Below, one piece after another: positions 1-8,962 of a stretch of 33,443 bases of DNA; the first letter of the stretch is position 1, and each line of letters opens with the position of its first letter. The stretch comes from Pseudomonadaceae bacterium UBA836 (GTDB lineage Bacteria; Pseudomonadota; Gammaproteobacteria; Pseudomonadales; Pseudomonadaceae). A program made the position numbers and the translations under genes. Where the stretch lies: positions 1 to 33,443 of the forward strand of contig DBHE01000167.1 in assembly GCA_002296055.1 (NCBI GenBank), given 5' to 3'. Under the pieces are notes generated by a model that did not search any database, had not been told where the DNA came from, and saw only the letters and a program-made list of their open reading frames with translations.

Positions 1-588
1 ATCGATACCAATAACCCCGACCTGCTGGCCGTCCACCTCATGGATGTAGTACGGCTTGATGTAGTCGTCTTCAGCACTGGGCGCCAGTGGCGTGCCTACC
101 TGCGGTTTGACGTTGGCAGCCAGCACTGCGGTGTCACAGCTATCTGCAGCGAGGTAATCGAGGAAATTAACCAGCCCCGCATCGCCCCGGTCAAACTCGT
201 GGTTACCCAGGGCAAAGGCATCGAAACAGACCTCGTTCATTAACGCGGCGTCAGCCTCACCCTCAAAACTGGAGAAGTACAGCGTGCCGGTGATCGCATC
301 CCCGGCGTGCAGTTTCAGCACGTTGTCCAGCTCGGCTTCACGCTCTGCCATTTTGGCTGCCACACGCGGAAATCCGCCCAGAGCGAAACTGGTTTCGGTA
401 CCAGCGATGTCCAGGTCGATGCTGGTTTCTTCCAGATTGGAATGGTGATCGTTGATATGCAGAATGTTCAGCGCCAGAGGCTGCGCCGCAGCATTATCGT
501 CGGCACTGCTGTCGCTATCACTATTACAACCGCTCAACACCAAGGTTGAAATGACTGATGTCAGGGCCAGTAAGGCTTGAGGTCTCAC
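1..588 (-). CDS. 5'-nucleotidase-family lipoprotein (3' end cut by window edge)
   Basis: The first 196 codons are visible, running off the left edge. The start is GTG at 588, with AGGAG seven bases upstream. The N-terminus is a lipoprotein signal ending LVLSGC (Cys near residue 21), followed by an S/D-rich linker, so the mature enzyme is probably membrane-tethered and faces the periplasm. The catalytic domain begins with ILHINDHHSNLEE, the metallophosphatase metal-binding motif of the UshA/NadN family. It is followed by LHAGDAITGTLYF and ALGNHEFDRG, the dimetal-site motifs with GNHE. The INDHH form resembles NAD nucleotidase (NadN), but substrate choice depends on the C-terminal domain, which lies outside the window. 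By family it would hydrolyse extracellular nucleotides or NAD to nucleosides and phosphate. It is divergent from the dGTPase gene, with about 145 bp between the two starts. Confidence 0.85.
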   Translation of the reverse strand, partial: MRPQALLALTSVISTLVLSGCNSDSDSSADDNAAAQPLALNILHINDHHSNLEETSIDLDIAGTETSFALGGFPRVAAKMAEREAELDNVLKLHAGDAITGTLYFSSFEGEADAALMNEVCFDAFALGNHEFDRGDAGLVNFLDYLAADSCDTAVLAANVKPQVGTPLAPSAEDDYIKPYYIHEVDGQQVGVIGID

Positions 589-734
589 GAGTACGCTCCT
601 TTGAATGAGTACTTCGAGCGCAAGCCTGCCAGCTGCATGTGTCAGTCCAATGATGCCGACTTGGTGACAGCCCTCCCGGCCCTCGACAGCCTCTGGCACC
701 TGCCGCATACTCGGCCCAACCACAGGAGCCATGC

Positions 735-2063
735 ATGGATTGGGAAACACTGCTGTGCCGCGAACGACTGGGCAAACCGGTCGCCAGCGATGATGAATTG
801 GGGCGCACGCCCTTCCACAAAGATCACGACCGCGTCATTTTCTCCGGCGCCTTTCGCCGCCTGGGCAAAAAAACCCAGGTTCACCCGGTCTCCAGCAACG
901 ATCATATTCACACGCGCCTCACCCATAGTCTGGAAGTAGGCTGCGTCGGCCGCTCGCTCGGCATGCGAGTGGGTGAAATGTTGCGCAGTGAGATGCCCGA
1001 CTGGTGCCAGCCCGCCGACCTGGGCGTCATCGTGCAGGCCGCTTGCCTAGCCCACGATATAGGCAACCCGCCCTACGGCCATTCCGGCGAGGACGCCATC
1101 CGCCACTGGTTTCGCCATGCCAACGAGCGCGGACTGCTGGAGCAGTTGAGTGAGGCTGAGAAACAGGACTTTCTGCACTTTGAAGGCAATGCCCAAGGCT
1201 TCCGGGTGTTGACCCAAATCGAATACCACCAGGCAGAGGGTGGCATGCGCCTTACTTACGCGACCCTCGGCGCCTACCTGAAATACCCCTGGACCGCACG
1301 GCACGCCAACGAACTTGGCTATAAAAAACACAAATTCGGCTGCTATCAGGCCGAGTTCCCATTGCTGCAGCAAATTGCCGACAAATTGGGGCTGCCGTCA
1401 CTGGGCGAACACCGCTGGGCGCGTCACCCGCTGGTCTATCTGGTCGAAGCTGCCGACGATATCTGCTATGGCCTGATCGACCTTGAGGACGGCCTGGAAA
1501 TGGACCTGCTGGCCTACGCCGAGGTGGAGCGCGTGTTGCTCGATCTGGTCGGCGATGACCTGCCTGAAACCTACCGCCAGCTAGGGCCAAACGACTCGCA
1601 GCGGCGTCGACTGGCGATTCTGCGTGGCAAGGCTATCGAACATCTGGTCAATGCCGCCGCCCAGGCTTTCATTGACCAACAGCCTGCACTGCTGGCCGGT
1701 GAACTGCAGGGTGACCTGGTCGAGCACATGCCGCCCGCGGCACGCAACTGTGTGCTGACCGCTAAGGACATGGCCCGCAAGCGCATCTTTCAGGACAAGC
1801 GCAAGACACTACATGAGATTGGCGCCTACAGCACCCTGGAGACCCTGCTGGAAGCATTCTGCGGCGCAGTCAACGAGCTACATGCCGGGCAGAACCTGAG
1901 CTTCAAGCACCAGCGCATACTCGATTTGATCGGCCACACCATTCCGCAAGCCGATTGGCCACCCTACCGTAGCTATTTGCGGGTACTGGACTTCATCGCT
2001 GGGATGACCGACCTCTACGCTGCCGACATGGCCGCGCAAATCCGCGGTATCAGTCCGGTGTAG
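735..2063 (+). CDS. dgt: deoxyguanosinetriphosphate triphosphohydrolase-like protein (dGTPase)
   Basis: This is a 442-residue HD-domain phosphohydrolase of the dGTPase family, which converts dNTPs (classically dGTP) to the nucleoside plus tripolyphosphate in the cytoplasm. Visible motifs are [12 protein letters not shown] at the N-terminus, RLTHS (His64), [16 protein letters not shown] (HD pair His107-Asp108) and HFEGNAQ at 148-154. Together these are the metal-binding and substrate-site signature of the family. The length fits the shorter Pseudomonas-type enzymes rather than the ~505-residue E. coli Dgt. The start is ATG 735, with AGGAG six bases upstream. An ATG at 731 lies in another frame. 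The 3' end overlaps the convergent gene downstream by 14 bp. Whether it is strictly dGTP-specific cannot be told from sequence. Confidence 0.9.
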   Translation: MDWETLLCRERLGKPVASDDELGRTPFHKDHDRVIFSGAFRRLGKKTQVHPVSSNDHIHTRLTHSLEVGCVGRSLGMRVGEMLRSEMPDWCQPADLGVIVQAACLAHDIGNPPYGHSGEDAIRHWFRHANERGLLEQLSEAEKQDFLHFEGNAQGFRVLTQIEYHQAEGGMRLTYATLGAYLKYPWTARHANELGYKKHKFGCYQAEFPLLQQIADKLGLPSLGEHRWARHPLVYLVEAADDICYGLIDLEDGLEMDLLAYAEVERVLLDLVGDDLPETYRQLGPNDSQRRRLAILRGKAIEHLVNAAAQAFIDQQPALLAGELQGDLVEHMPPAARNCVLTAKDMARKRIFQDKRKTLHEIGAYSTLETLLEAFCGAVNELHAGQNLSFKHQRILDLIGHTIPQADWPPYRSYLRVLDFIAGMTDLYAADMAAQIRGISPV

Positions 2064-2913
2064 TGCCGGACTGCTCCAGCCGCTCCAGCAACAGGTCCAC
2101 CAACAGCAGCTGAGCACTGATCGCCTGGGTCGCGATCTGGAAGTAATCGACCGAATGCAGCGCTGCGGGCTGCTGGTCCAGCAACTCACGGATGTGTTGC
2201 AACAACACGTCCAGCGTCTCTTCAGCTGCGCGCACTGGTTGGTTCAGTAATGGCCGCAGTGCCGGATCAGACACCAGCCGCGCCAGCGCTGCATAACACT
2301 GCTCATTCACATGGCTGCTGAGCTGCGCAAGACGCACACGCCAGACCGGCAGGTTTTGCCGATTCGCCGCGATGCCGGTACCTATTGCCCGCGCCTGCCC
2401 AAGCAACTCGATATTCTGCAGCAACTCAAGCCACTGCCCCTCTGCTTGCGGGGCCAGACGGCCGAGGCACACCAGGTCAAACCGTTCCGCCAGCGCGGCA
2501 ATGGTGTCGAGCAACGCCTGCACCAGCTCGGTTTGCAGGCCAAGCAACTGCTCAGGGGTTACCGCGGCGTCCGCCTGCTCTACGCGCTCCCACAGCTGCA
2601 GCGCCTGATGCCAGCCGGCCAGCCAATGCAGCGTCGGCTGATGCACGCGGCAGCGCTCAAACAACTGCCGAACCTGCTGATTCACCGACCAAAGACGCGC
2701 CTCCAGCGTCCGCTCACCTGACTGCACGCCGTAAGACAGCCCGCGCCGGCGCTGCACCTGCTCAACCAGTTGGCGCAACAGGCGTATCTGCTGCAGTGCA
2801 GTGCGCCGTGCGTGCTCCTGCTCACGCCGACGTCGCCGGCGCGCATGCAACCAGGCCACCACGATCAGCAGAGTCAGAAGAATCAGCAGCGTCCCAGCCA
2901 TATTCGCGCCCAC
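2050..2913 (-). CDS. membrane-anchored NIT-like (nitrate/nitrite-sensing-type) domain protein
   Basis: This 287-residue protein has one N-terminal membrane segment (residues about 5-22) followed by a run of arginines (25-30), which places the rest in the cytoplasm. The remainder is predicted all-helical. Two segments resemble the repeated motif of the NIT sensory domain (PF08376): QRRRGLSYG around 54-62 and [10 protein letters not shown] around 171-180. Each contains the R-x-x-G or G-x-x-R type conserved arginine. A closing segment, [18 protein letters not shown], resembles the last NIT helices. No kinase, GGDEF, EAL or MCP output domain is present. The start is GTG 2913, with AAGGAG 12 bases upstream; ATG 2901 is an alternative without a closer ribosome binding site. 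It lies 9 bp after gloA and is probably co-transcribed. The domain call rests on motif recognition only. Confidence 0.7.
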   Translation of the reverse strand: MGANMAGTLLILLTLLIVVAWLHARRRRRREQEHARRTALQQIRLLRQLVEQVQRRRGLSYGVQSGERTLEARLWSVNQQVRQLFERCRVHQPTLHWLAGWHQALQLWERVEQADAAVTPEQLLGLQTELVQALLDTIAALAERFDLVCLGRLAPQAEGQWLELLQNIELLGQARAIGTGIAANRQNLPVWRVRLAQLSSHVNEQCYAALARLVSDPALRPLLNQPVRAAEETLDVLLQHIRELLDQQPAALHSVDYFQIATQAISAQLLLVDLLLERLEQSGTTPD

Positions 2914-2922
2914 GTCGAATGG

Positions 2923-3309
2923 CTACTCCTTGGCCGATAGCAGTTCGATGCGGTAGCCGTCCGGGTCTTCTACAAAGGCGATAACGCGAGAGCCATGCTT
3001 CATGGGCCCAGCCTCGCGGACCACATGCCCACCGGCTGCGCGGATCTGCTCGCAGGCGCGATATACATCCAGCACCTCGATAGCGATATGGCCGTAGCCG
3101 CTGCCCAACTCATAGCTGGCGGTATCCCAGTTCCAGGTGAGTTCCAGCACCGCGTGCTCGGCCTCATTGCCATAACCGACAAAGGCATTGGTAAAGCGCC
3201 CGTCAGGATAATCCTTGCGACGCAGCAGCGTCATACCGAGTACTTCGGTGTAGAAAGCGATGGATTTTTCCAAATCTCCAACACGGAGCATGGTGTGCAA
3301 AATTCGCAT
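2923..3309 (-). CDS. gloA: glyoxalase I (lactoylglutathione lyase)
   Basis: This 128-residue cytoplasmic enzyme converts the methylglyoxal-glutathione hemithioacetal to S-lactoylglutathione. All four metal ligands of the E. coli/Pseudomonas short form are present at canonical positions: His5, Glu56, His74 and Glu122. The protein lacks the insertions of Zn-dependent eukaryotic-type forms, so Ni2+ activation is expected from the family. The start at ATG 3309 has AAGG nine bases upstream. It follows argG on the same strand but is separated from it by a strong intrinsic terminator, so it most likely has its own promoter in 3310-3370. The downstream NIT-like gene starts 9 bp after it. Confidence 0.94.
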   Translation of the reverse strand: MRILHTMLRVGDLEKSIAFYTEVLGMTLLRRKDYPDGRFTNAFVGYGNEAEHAVLELTWNWDTASYELGSGYGHIAIEVLDVYRACEQIRAAGGHVVREAGPMKHGSRVIAFVEDPDGYRIELLSAKE

Positions 3310-3370
3310 GATCGGCGCCCTTGCGTGGATATACAGACAAAGCTAGCGGTTTCACCGCTGCGCGTAAACG

Positions 3371-3403
3371 AAAACGCCCGGTGAAATCACTTTCACCGGG
3401 CGT
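3371..3403 (-). terminator. intrinsic terminator of argG
   Basis: A perfect 13-bp stem (3374-3386 with 3391-3403) encloses a four-base loop. On the minus strand it is followed by TTTT. It lies about 20 bp past the argG stop and separates argG from gloA. Confidence 0.85.
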
Positions 3404-3423
3404 CAGGCCGTGCAGCAAATGGC

Positions 3424-4641
<1,218 letters not shown>

Positions 4642-4796
4642 TTCGTGCTCCCATAAAAGCAAGACTGAACCGCCACTCCGAACGGAGCGGGCGAAAGGCG
4701 CCTATTCTAGCGCCAGACAGGCGGGAATCACAGGGGAGTCGGGGCGATAGCATTATTACCGCTGCTACTGACGGGCAAACGAAACCACAACACACG

Positions 4797-5645
4797 CTAG
4801 TTGTATTGCAAACGCACCATCACACGGCGGTTGGCCGCACGGCCTTCGGCAGTGCGGTTGCTGGCAATCGGATAACGGTCACCGTGAAAACGCATGCTAA
4901 ATAGCGACTCTTCCACGCCCTGGGCCATCAGATAGTCACGCACAGCCAAGGCGCGCTGACGCGAGAGTTCACGGTTATCCAGCCTGTTGCCCTGATTATC
5001 CGAATGGCCATCAAGCACGATCTCGCTGACCTCATCGGCTGCCTGCACGTACTGCAAAATCGCATCCAGCATGCCCTTTGCCTCGTCGCTGAGCACACTG
5101 CCGCCAGAGCGAAAGCTGATATTGCTCTGCTCGGCCTGGGCCGCGCTGATCGGCAGCAGCTTGCTGACGCAGGTCTGGTAGTCATTCCAGGCCTGCTGGT
5201 AGCCAACGCTGGATACCACCACGCGGACCGATTCACTGCCGGCCGCACTGCTGCGCATGATGGTCGGCTGCAGGCCCGAGGCGAGGCCGGCGAGCATTCT
5301 GCCCGCCTGCTCAAAGGGCAGCAGCATGGCCTGGCTACCGGGCGCGACAACGCCCTGCCCAACCGGCTGCGCTGCACTCCCCGGCCGCCAGGGCGGTGGG
5401 TCGTTAAAGATTTGTGCCGTCCCGGGACGCATGGGGTTGTCCCAGGCCTTTAGCTCAAAAGCCGCGCGCTCTCCGGCACGGCGAACAAAAGTAGCTTCGC
5501 CGTAGCCCGCTACCGATTGAGACAGGCGGCAAGCGAACTGATCCCCTGCCACCTGCCAGCGAACATCTTCCATTCGGGTCTGGAAGGTCATCGCCTGGGC
5601 CGGCAGTGCCACGCTCAGCAGGATAGTCAGATAGGCTCGCGTCAC
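4797..5645 (-). CDS. motY: MotY-like flagellar stator-associated OmpA-family protein
   Basis: This 282-residue periplasmic protein has a signal peptide of about 18 residues ending LPAQA. It has an N-terminal MotY-type domain (about 20-165) and a C-terminal OmpA-like peptidoglycan-binding domain from about residue 175, which includes NISFRSGG, LDGHSDNQGN and NRRVMV. In Pseudomonas and Vibrio, MotY forms part of the T-ring that recruits the MotAB/PomAB stator. The start was set at GTG 5645, with GGAG eight bases upstream, because it places the signal peptide exactly at the N-terminus. An in-frame ATG at 5720 would add 25 residues before it. It is divergent from pyrC, as in other Pseudomonas. 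It could be a generic OmpA-family protein, but the neighbourhood favours MotY. Confidence 0.86.
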   Translation of the reverse strand: MTRAYLTILLSVALPAQAMTFQTRMEDVRWQVAGDQFACRLSQSVAGYGEATFVRRAGERAAFELKAWDNPMRPGTAQIFNDPPPWRPGSAAQPVGQGVVAPGSQAMLLPFEQAGRMLAGLASGLQPTIMRSSAAGSESVRVVVSSVGYQQAWNDYQTCVSKLLPISAAQAEQSNISFRSGGSVLSDEAKGMLDAILQYVQAADEVSEIVLDGHSDNQGNRLDNRELSRQRALAVRDYLMAQGVEESLFSMRFHGDRYPIASNRTAEGRAANRRVMVRLQYN

Positions 5646-5839
5646 CAGGGGGTCTCCACGCTTACTCCACGGCGCTTGGCGCATGGACGGAAAATCTCTC
5701 ATGCCGGACTCATCGGCCATCCCGCCAGAAACTTTAGAGCGTCTGGCCGCGCCATCTCACGGCAGCCGACCGGCGGCAGAGTGTCAAAGGCAGGTGCTTT
5801 GCGGTAGCATTGCGCCATTCTTTAGCAGTGGATTCCCCC

Positions 5840-6874
5840 ATGACTGACCGCCTGACGCTGACCCGCCCGGATGACTGGCATATTCACCTGCGCGACGGCG
5901 CCATGCTGCAGCACACGGTGCCCGACGCCGCCCGCAGCTTTGGCCGCGCCATCATCATGCCCAACCTGGTGCCGCCAGTGCGCGACGCCGCCGAGGCAGC
6001 CAGTTACCGCGAGCGCATTCTCGCTGCCCGTCCAGCCGGTTCGCAATTTGAGCCGCTCATGGTGCTGTACCTGACCGATCAGACCTCCCCCGAGGTAGTC
6101 CGCCAGGCCAAGGCCAGCGGCCTGGTCGTCGCCGCCAAACTCTACCCGGCGGGTGCCACCACCAATTCCCAGTCCGGTGTAACCGCGCTGGAGAACATCT
6201 ACCCCGCGCTGGAGGCCATGGCCGAGGTGGGCATGCTGCTGCTGGTGCACGGCGAGGTAACCCATGCCGAAGTAGATATCTTCGACCGGGAAAAAGCCTT
6301 TATCGACCAGCAGTTGGTCAAGGTGGTGGAGCGCTTCCCTACCCTCAAGGTAGTGTTTGAGCACATCACCACCGGCGATGCGGTAAGCTTCGTCCAGCAG
6401 GCGTCCGACAATGTGGGGGCGACCATCACCGCTCACCACCTGATGTTTAACCGCAACCACATGCTGGTTGGCGGCATTCGCCCGCACTTGTTCTGTCTGC
6501 CGGTGCTCAAGCGTCAGACGCATCAGCAGGCACTGCGTGAAGCGGCCATCTCCGGCTCAGCCAAGTTCTTCCTGGGCACCGACTCCGCGCCGCACGCTCG
6601 CCATGCCAAGGAAGCGGCCTGCGGCTGCGCTGGTTGTTACACGGCCCACGCGGCCATTGAGCTGTACGCCGAGACCTTTGACGAACTGGGCGCGCTAGAC
6701 AAGCTCGAGGGCTTTGCCAGCTTCCACGGACCGGACTTCTACGGTCTGCCACGCAACACCGATACCATCACCTTGGTGCGTGACAGCTGGGCGGTACCGG
6801 CAGAGCTGCCGTTCGGTGATCAAAACGTCGTCCCGCTACGCGCTGGCGAACACATCCACTGGCGTATGGCCTGA
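5840..6874 (+). CDS. pyrC: dihydroorotase
   Basis: This 344-residue type II dihydroorotase catalyses reversible cyclisation of carbamoyl-aspartate to dihydroorotate in pyrimidine synthesis. The zinc-binding HxH is His14/His16 in [10 protein letters not shown]. The carboxylated lysine is Lys100 in [12 protein letters not shown]. Further metal and substrate motifs are [14 protein letters not shown] and LGTDSAPHA. The start was set at ATG 5840 because homologues begin M(S/T)DRLTL; an ATG at 5810 would add ten residues. The ribosome binding site is weak. The RNase T gene follows after 26 bp and is probably co-transcribed. Confidence 0.96.
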   Translation: MTDRLTLTRPDDWHIHLRDGAMLQHTVPDAARSFGRAIIMPNLVPPVRDAAEAASYRERILAARPAGSQFEPLMVLYLTDQTSPEVVRQAKASGLVVAAKLYPAGATTNSQSGVTALENIYPALEAMAEVGMLLLVHGEVTHAEVDIFDREKAFIDQQLVKVVERFPTLKVVFEHITTGDAVSFVQQASDNVGATITAHHLMFNRNHMLVGGIRPHLFCLPVLKRQTHQQALREAAISGSAKFFLGTDSAPHARHAKEAACGCAGCYTAHAAIELYAETFDELGALDKLEGFASFHGPDFYGLPRNTDTITLVRDSWAVPAELPFGDQNVVPLRAGEHIHWRMA

Positions 6875-6900
6875 TACTCATAAACCGTTAAGGAAATACC

Positions 6901-7575
6901 GTGAGCGAGTTCGACTTTGACGATGAAGAACGCGATCCCGTGACCTCGGGCAAGGCCAAATCACCACTGGCCTATCGCTTTCGGGGTTTCCTGCCGGTCG
7001 TAGTGGACGTGGAAACCGGCGGTTTTAATGCCGCCACCGACGCCCTGCTGGAGATTGCAGCGACCACCATCAATATGGATGACGACGGCCTGGTCTATCC
7101 GGACCAGACCAGCTTCTTCCGTATCGAGCCCTTTGAAGGCGCCAATATCGAAGCCGCCGCTCTGGAGTTCACTGGCATCAAACTCGATCACCCCCTGCGC
7201 CAGGCGGTGAGCGAGGAGCACGCGCTGGGCGAGATCTTCAAGCAGATCCGCAAGGCCATTAAATCCGCCGGCTGCAAACGCGCCGTGCTGGTTGGCCACA
7301 ACGCGTTTTTCGATCTGGGCTTTCTCAATGCGGCGGTTGCGCGTACCGACCTCAAGCGCAACCCCTTCCACCCCTTCTCCTGCTTTGATACCGCCACACT
7401 CGGCGGCCTTGCCTACGGCCAGACCGTATTGGCCAAGGCCTGCAGCGCGGCCGGCATCGACTTTGATGGTCGCGAAGCCCACTCCGCGCGCTATGACACG
7501 GAGAAAACCGCCGACCTGTTTTGCACCATCGTTAACCGCTGGCGTGAAATGGGCGGCTGGCCCCCGGTTGAGTGA
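6901..7575 (+). CDS. rnt: ribonuclease T
   Basis: This 224-residue DEDDh 3'-5' exoribonuclease trims the CCA end of tRNA (end turnover) and matures the 3' ends of stable RNAs as a homodimer. Catalytic residues are visible as Asp36 and Glu38 ([10 protein letters not shown]), Asp138 ([10 protein letters not shown]), His194 and Asp199 ([15 protein letters not shown]). The start codon is GTG 6901, with TAAGGA six bases upstream. The length is normal for the family. It is encoded directly after pyrC, as in Pseudomonas aeruginosa. The genes that follow differ from the order I recall for that species (peroxiredoxin, bfd, bfrB). Confidence 0.96.
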   Translation: MSEFDFDDEERDPVTSGKAKSPLAYRFRGFLPVVVDVETGGFNAATDALLEIAATTINMDDDGLVYPDQTSFFRIEPFEGANIEAAALEFTGIKLDHPLRQAVSEEHALGEIFKQIRKAIKSAGCKRAVLVGHNAFFDLGFLNAAVARTDLKRNPFHPFSCFDTATLGGLAYGQTVLAKACSAAGIDFDGREAHSARYDTEKTADLFCTIVNRWREMGGWPPVE

Positions 7576-7578
7576 CCA

Positions 7579-7604
7579 GCAGGCAGGCGCCACCGCCTGC
7601 CTGC
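7579..7604 (+). terminator. hairpin just after rnt, possible terminator
   Basis: A perfect 11-bp inverted repeat (7579-7589 with 7594-7604) with a four-base loop starts 3 bp after the rnt stop. There is no U-run after it, so it may stabilise the 3' end or assist Rho rather than be a classic intrinsic terminator. The rest of 7605-7840 shows no gene, only the upstream region of the TRAP receptor. Confidence 0.4.
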
Positions 7605-7840
7605 GCAACCCTCCGCGCTTGCCCGCGTGGGACGCTGGGGTTAAGGTCGCAATGACAGTGAAATCATCCACTACACTGAATCGGTAATCCTGTTCGGCTC
7701 TGCTGCAGGACAGGAATGATCTGTTAACACGTGCTGGTCAGTTCCCGTCCCGCTTGGGGCTTTGCGGAATTTATCTGCCTGTAGCGTGGTCTACGCCCAG
7801 AGGCCGGACCATTGATAATCAGAAAAAGGAGTCATTTCAC

Positions 7841-8809
7841 ATGCGCAAATCCCTTGCCCTGCTGTTCTCAGCCACCATCGGATACGCTTCCCTGAGCGCC
7901 ACGCCTGTTGCCGCTGAAACCTTCGTAACCATCGGTACCGGTGGCCAGACTGGCGTTTATTACGTTGTCGGTCAGTCGGTATGCCGACTGCTTAACCGCA
8001 ACAGCGCAGACCACGGCATTCGCTGTAACGCGCCTTCCAGCGGTGGCTCGGTGGCCAACGTCAACGCGATTCGCGGCGGCGAGATGAACATGGGTGTGGT
8101 GCAATCCGACATCCAGTACAAGGCATACGAAGGTATCCAGAGCTTTGAAGCTGATGGTGCCTACAGTGGCATGCGTGCGCTCTTTGCCCTGCACGGTGAG
8201 CCGCTGACCGTGGTCGCCCGCAAAGATGCCGACATCGCCGGTGTCGCAGACCTGAAAGGCAAGCGCGTGAATATTGGCAACCCCGGCTCCGGTCAGCGCG
8301 ACACTATGGATGTAGTCATGGGCGCTCTGGGTTGGACCGTGGATGACCTGGCGCTGGCCTCTGAGCTGGGCGCCGCCGAACAGGCCGCAGCCCTGGGCGA
8401 CAACAACATTGACGCCATGGTCTATGTGGTCGGCCACCCGAACGGCTCAATCCAGGAAGCCACCACCACCGTCGACGCCAACCTGGTGTCGGTATCGGGC
8501 CCGGAAATCGATCAACTGATCAGCGAGCGCCCCTACTACGCCAAGGCCATCATCCCCGGCGGCCTGTACCGCGGCAACGATAACGACACCGAAACCTTCG
8601 GCGTGCGTGCCACGCTGGTTGCCTCGACTGCGACCGACGAAGAAACCGTGTACCAGACCGTGAAGGCCGTGTTCGAGAACTTCGACCGCTTCAAGCGCCT
8701 GCACCCGGCCTTCGCCACCCTCAAGGAAGAGGAAATGATCAAGGAAGGTCTGTCCGCACCGCTGCATGACGGTGCCATCCGCTATTACAAGGAACGCGGC
8801 TGGATGTAA
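7841..8809 (+). CDS. TAXI-family TRAP transporter solute-binding receptor
   Basis: This 322-residue periplasmic receptor has a signal peptide of about 25 residues ending TPVAA. The mature N-terminus carries FVTIGTGGQTGVYYVVG, the TAXI family (TRAP-associated extracytoplasmic immunogenic) signature. Downstream blocks MRALFALHGEPLTVVARKD and GKRVNIGNPGSGQR are also typical. It would capture an organic acid, or a glutamate- or 2-oxoglutarate-like ligand, and deliver it to the fused permease encoded next; the substrate is not readable from sequence. The ATG at 7841 has AAGGAG nine bases upstream; an in-frame ATG at 7754 would put residues before the signal peptide. A strong terminator follows, which would yield more receptor than permease, a common arrangement for binding-protein transporters. 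Confidence 0.93.
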   Translation: MRKSLALLFSATIGYASLSATPVAAETFVTIGTGGQTGVYYVVGQSVCRLLNRNSADHGIRCNAPSSGGSVANVNAIRGGEMNMGVVQSDIQYKAYEGIQSFEADGAYSGMRALFALHGEPLTVVARKDADIAGVADLKGKRVNIGNPGSGQRDTMDVVMGALGWTVDDLALASELGAAEQAAALGDNNIDAMVYVVGHPNGSIQEATTTVDANLVSVSGPEIDQLISERPYYAKAIIPGGLYRGNDNDTETFGVRATLVASTATDEETVYQTVKAVFENFDRFKRLHPAFATLKEEEMIKEGLSAPLHDGAIRYYKERGWM

Positions 8810-8814
8810 CAACC

Positions 8815-8841
8815 AAAAAGGGGCCTCTCAGGCCCCTTTTT
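8815..8841 (+). terminator. intrinsic terminator between TAXI receptor and permease
   Basis: An 11-bp perfect stem (8815-8825 with 8831-8841) with a five-base loop and five U residues closing the stem lies six bases after the receptor stop. It probably attenuates read-through into the permease gene. Confidence 0.87.
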
Positions 8842-8962
8842 GCTTTCGCTCAAGCGTCCCCCTTTTGCATTGCATCGCGGCTCCACAAGAGGCGCATGCG
8901 CAGGCGGCCCTATCAGTGCTGCCACAGGATAAAACACCAATAAACAGGAGAAGCGCGCAGCC

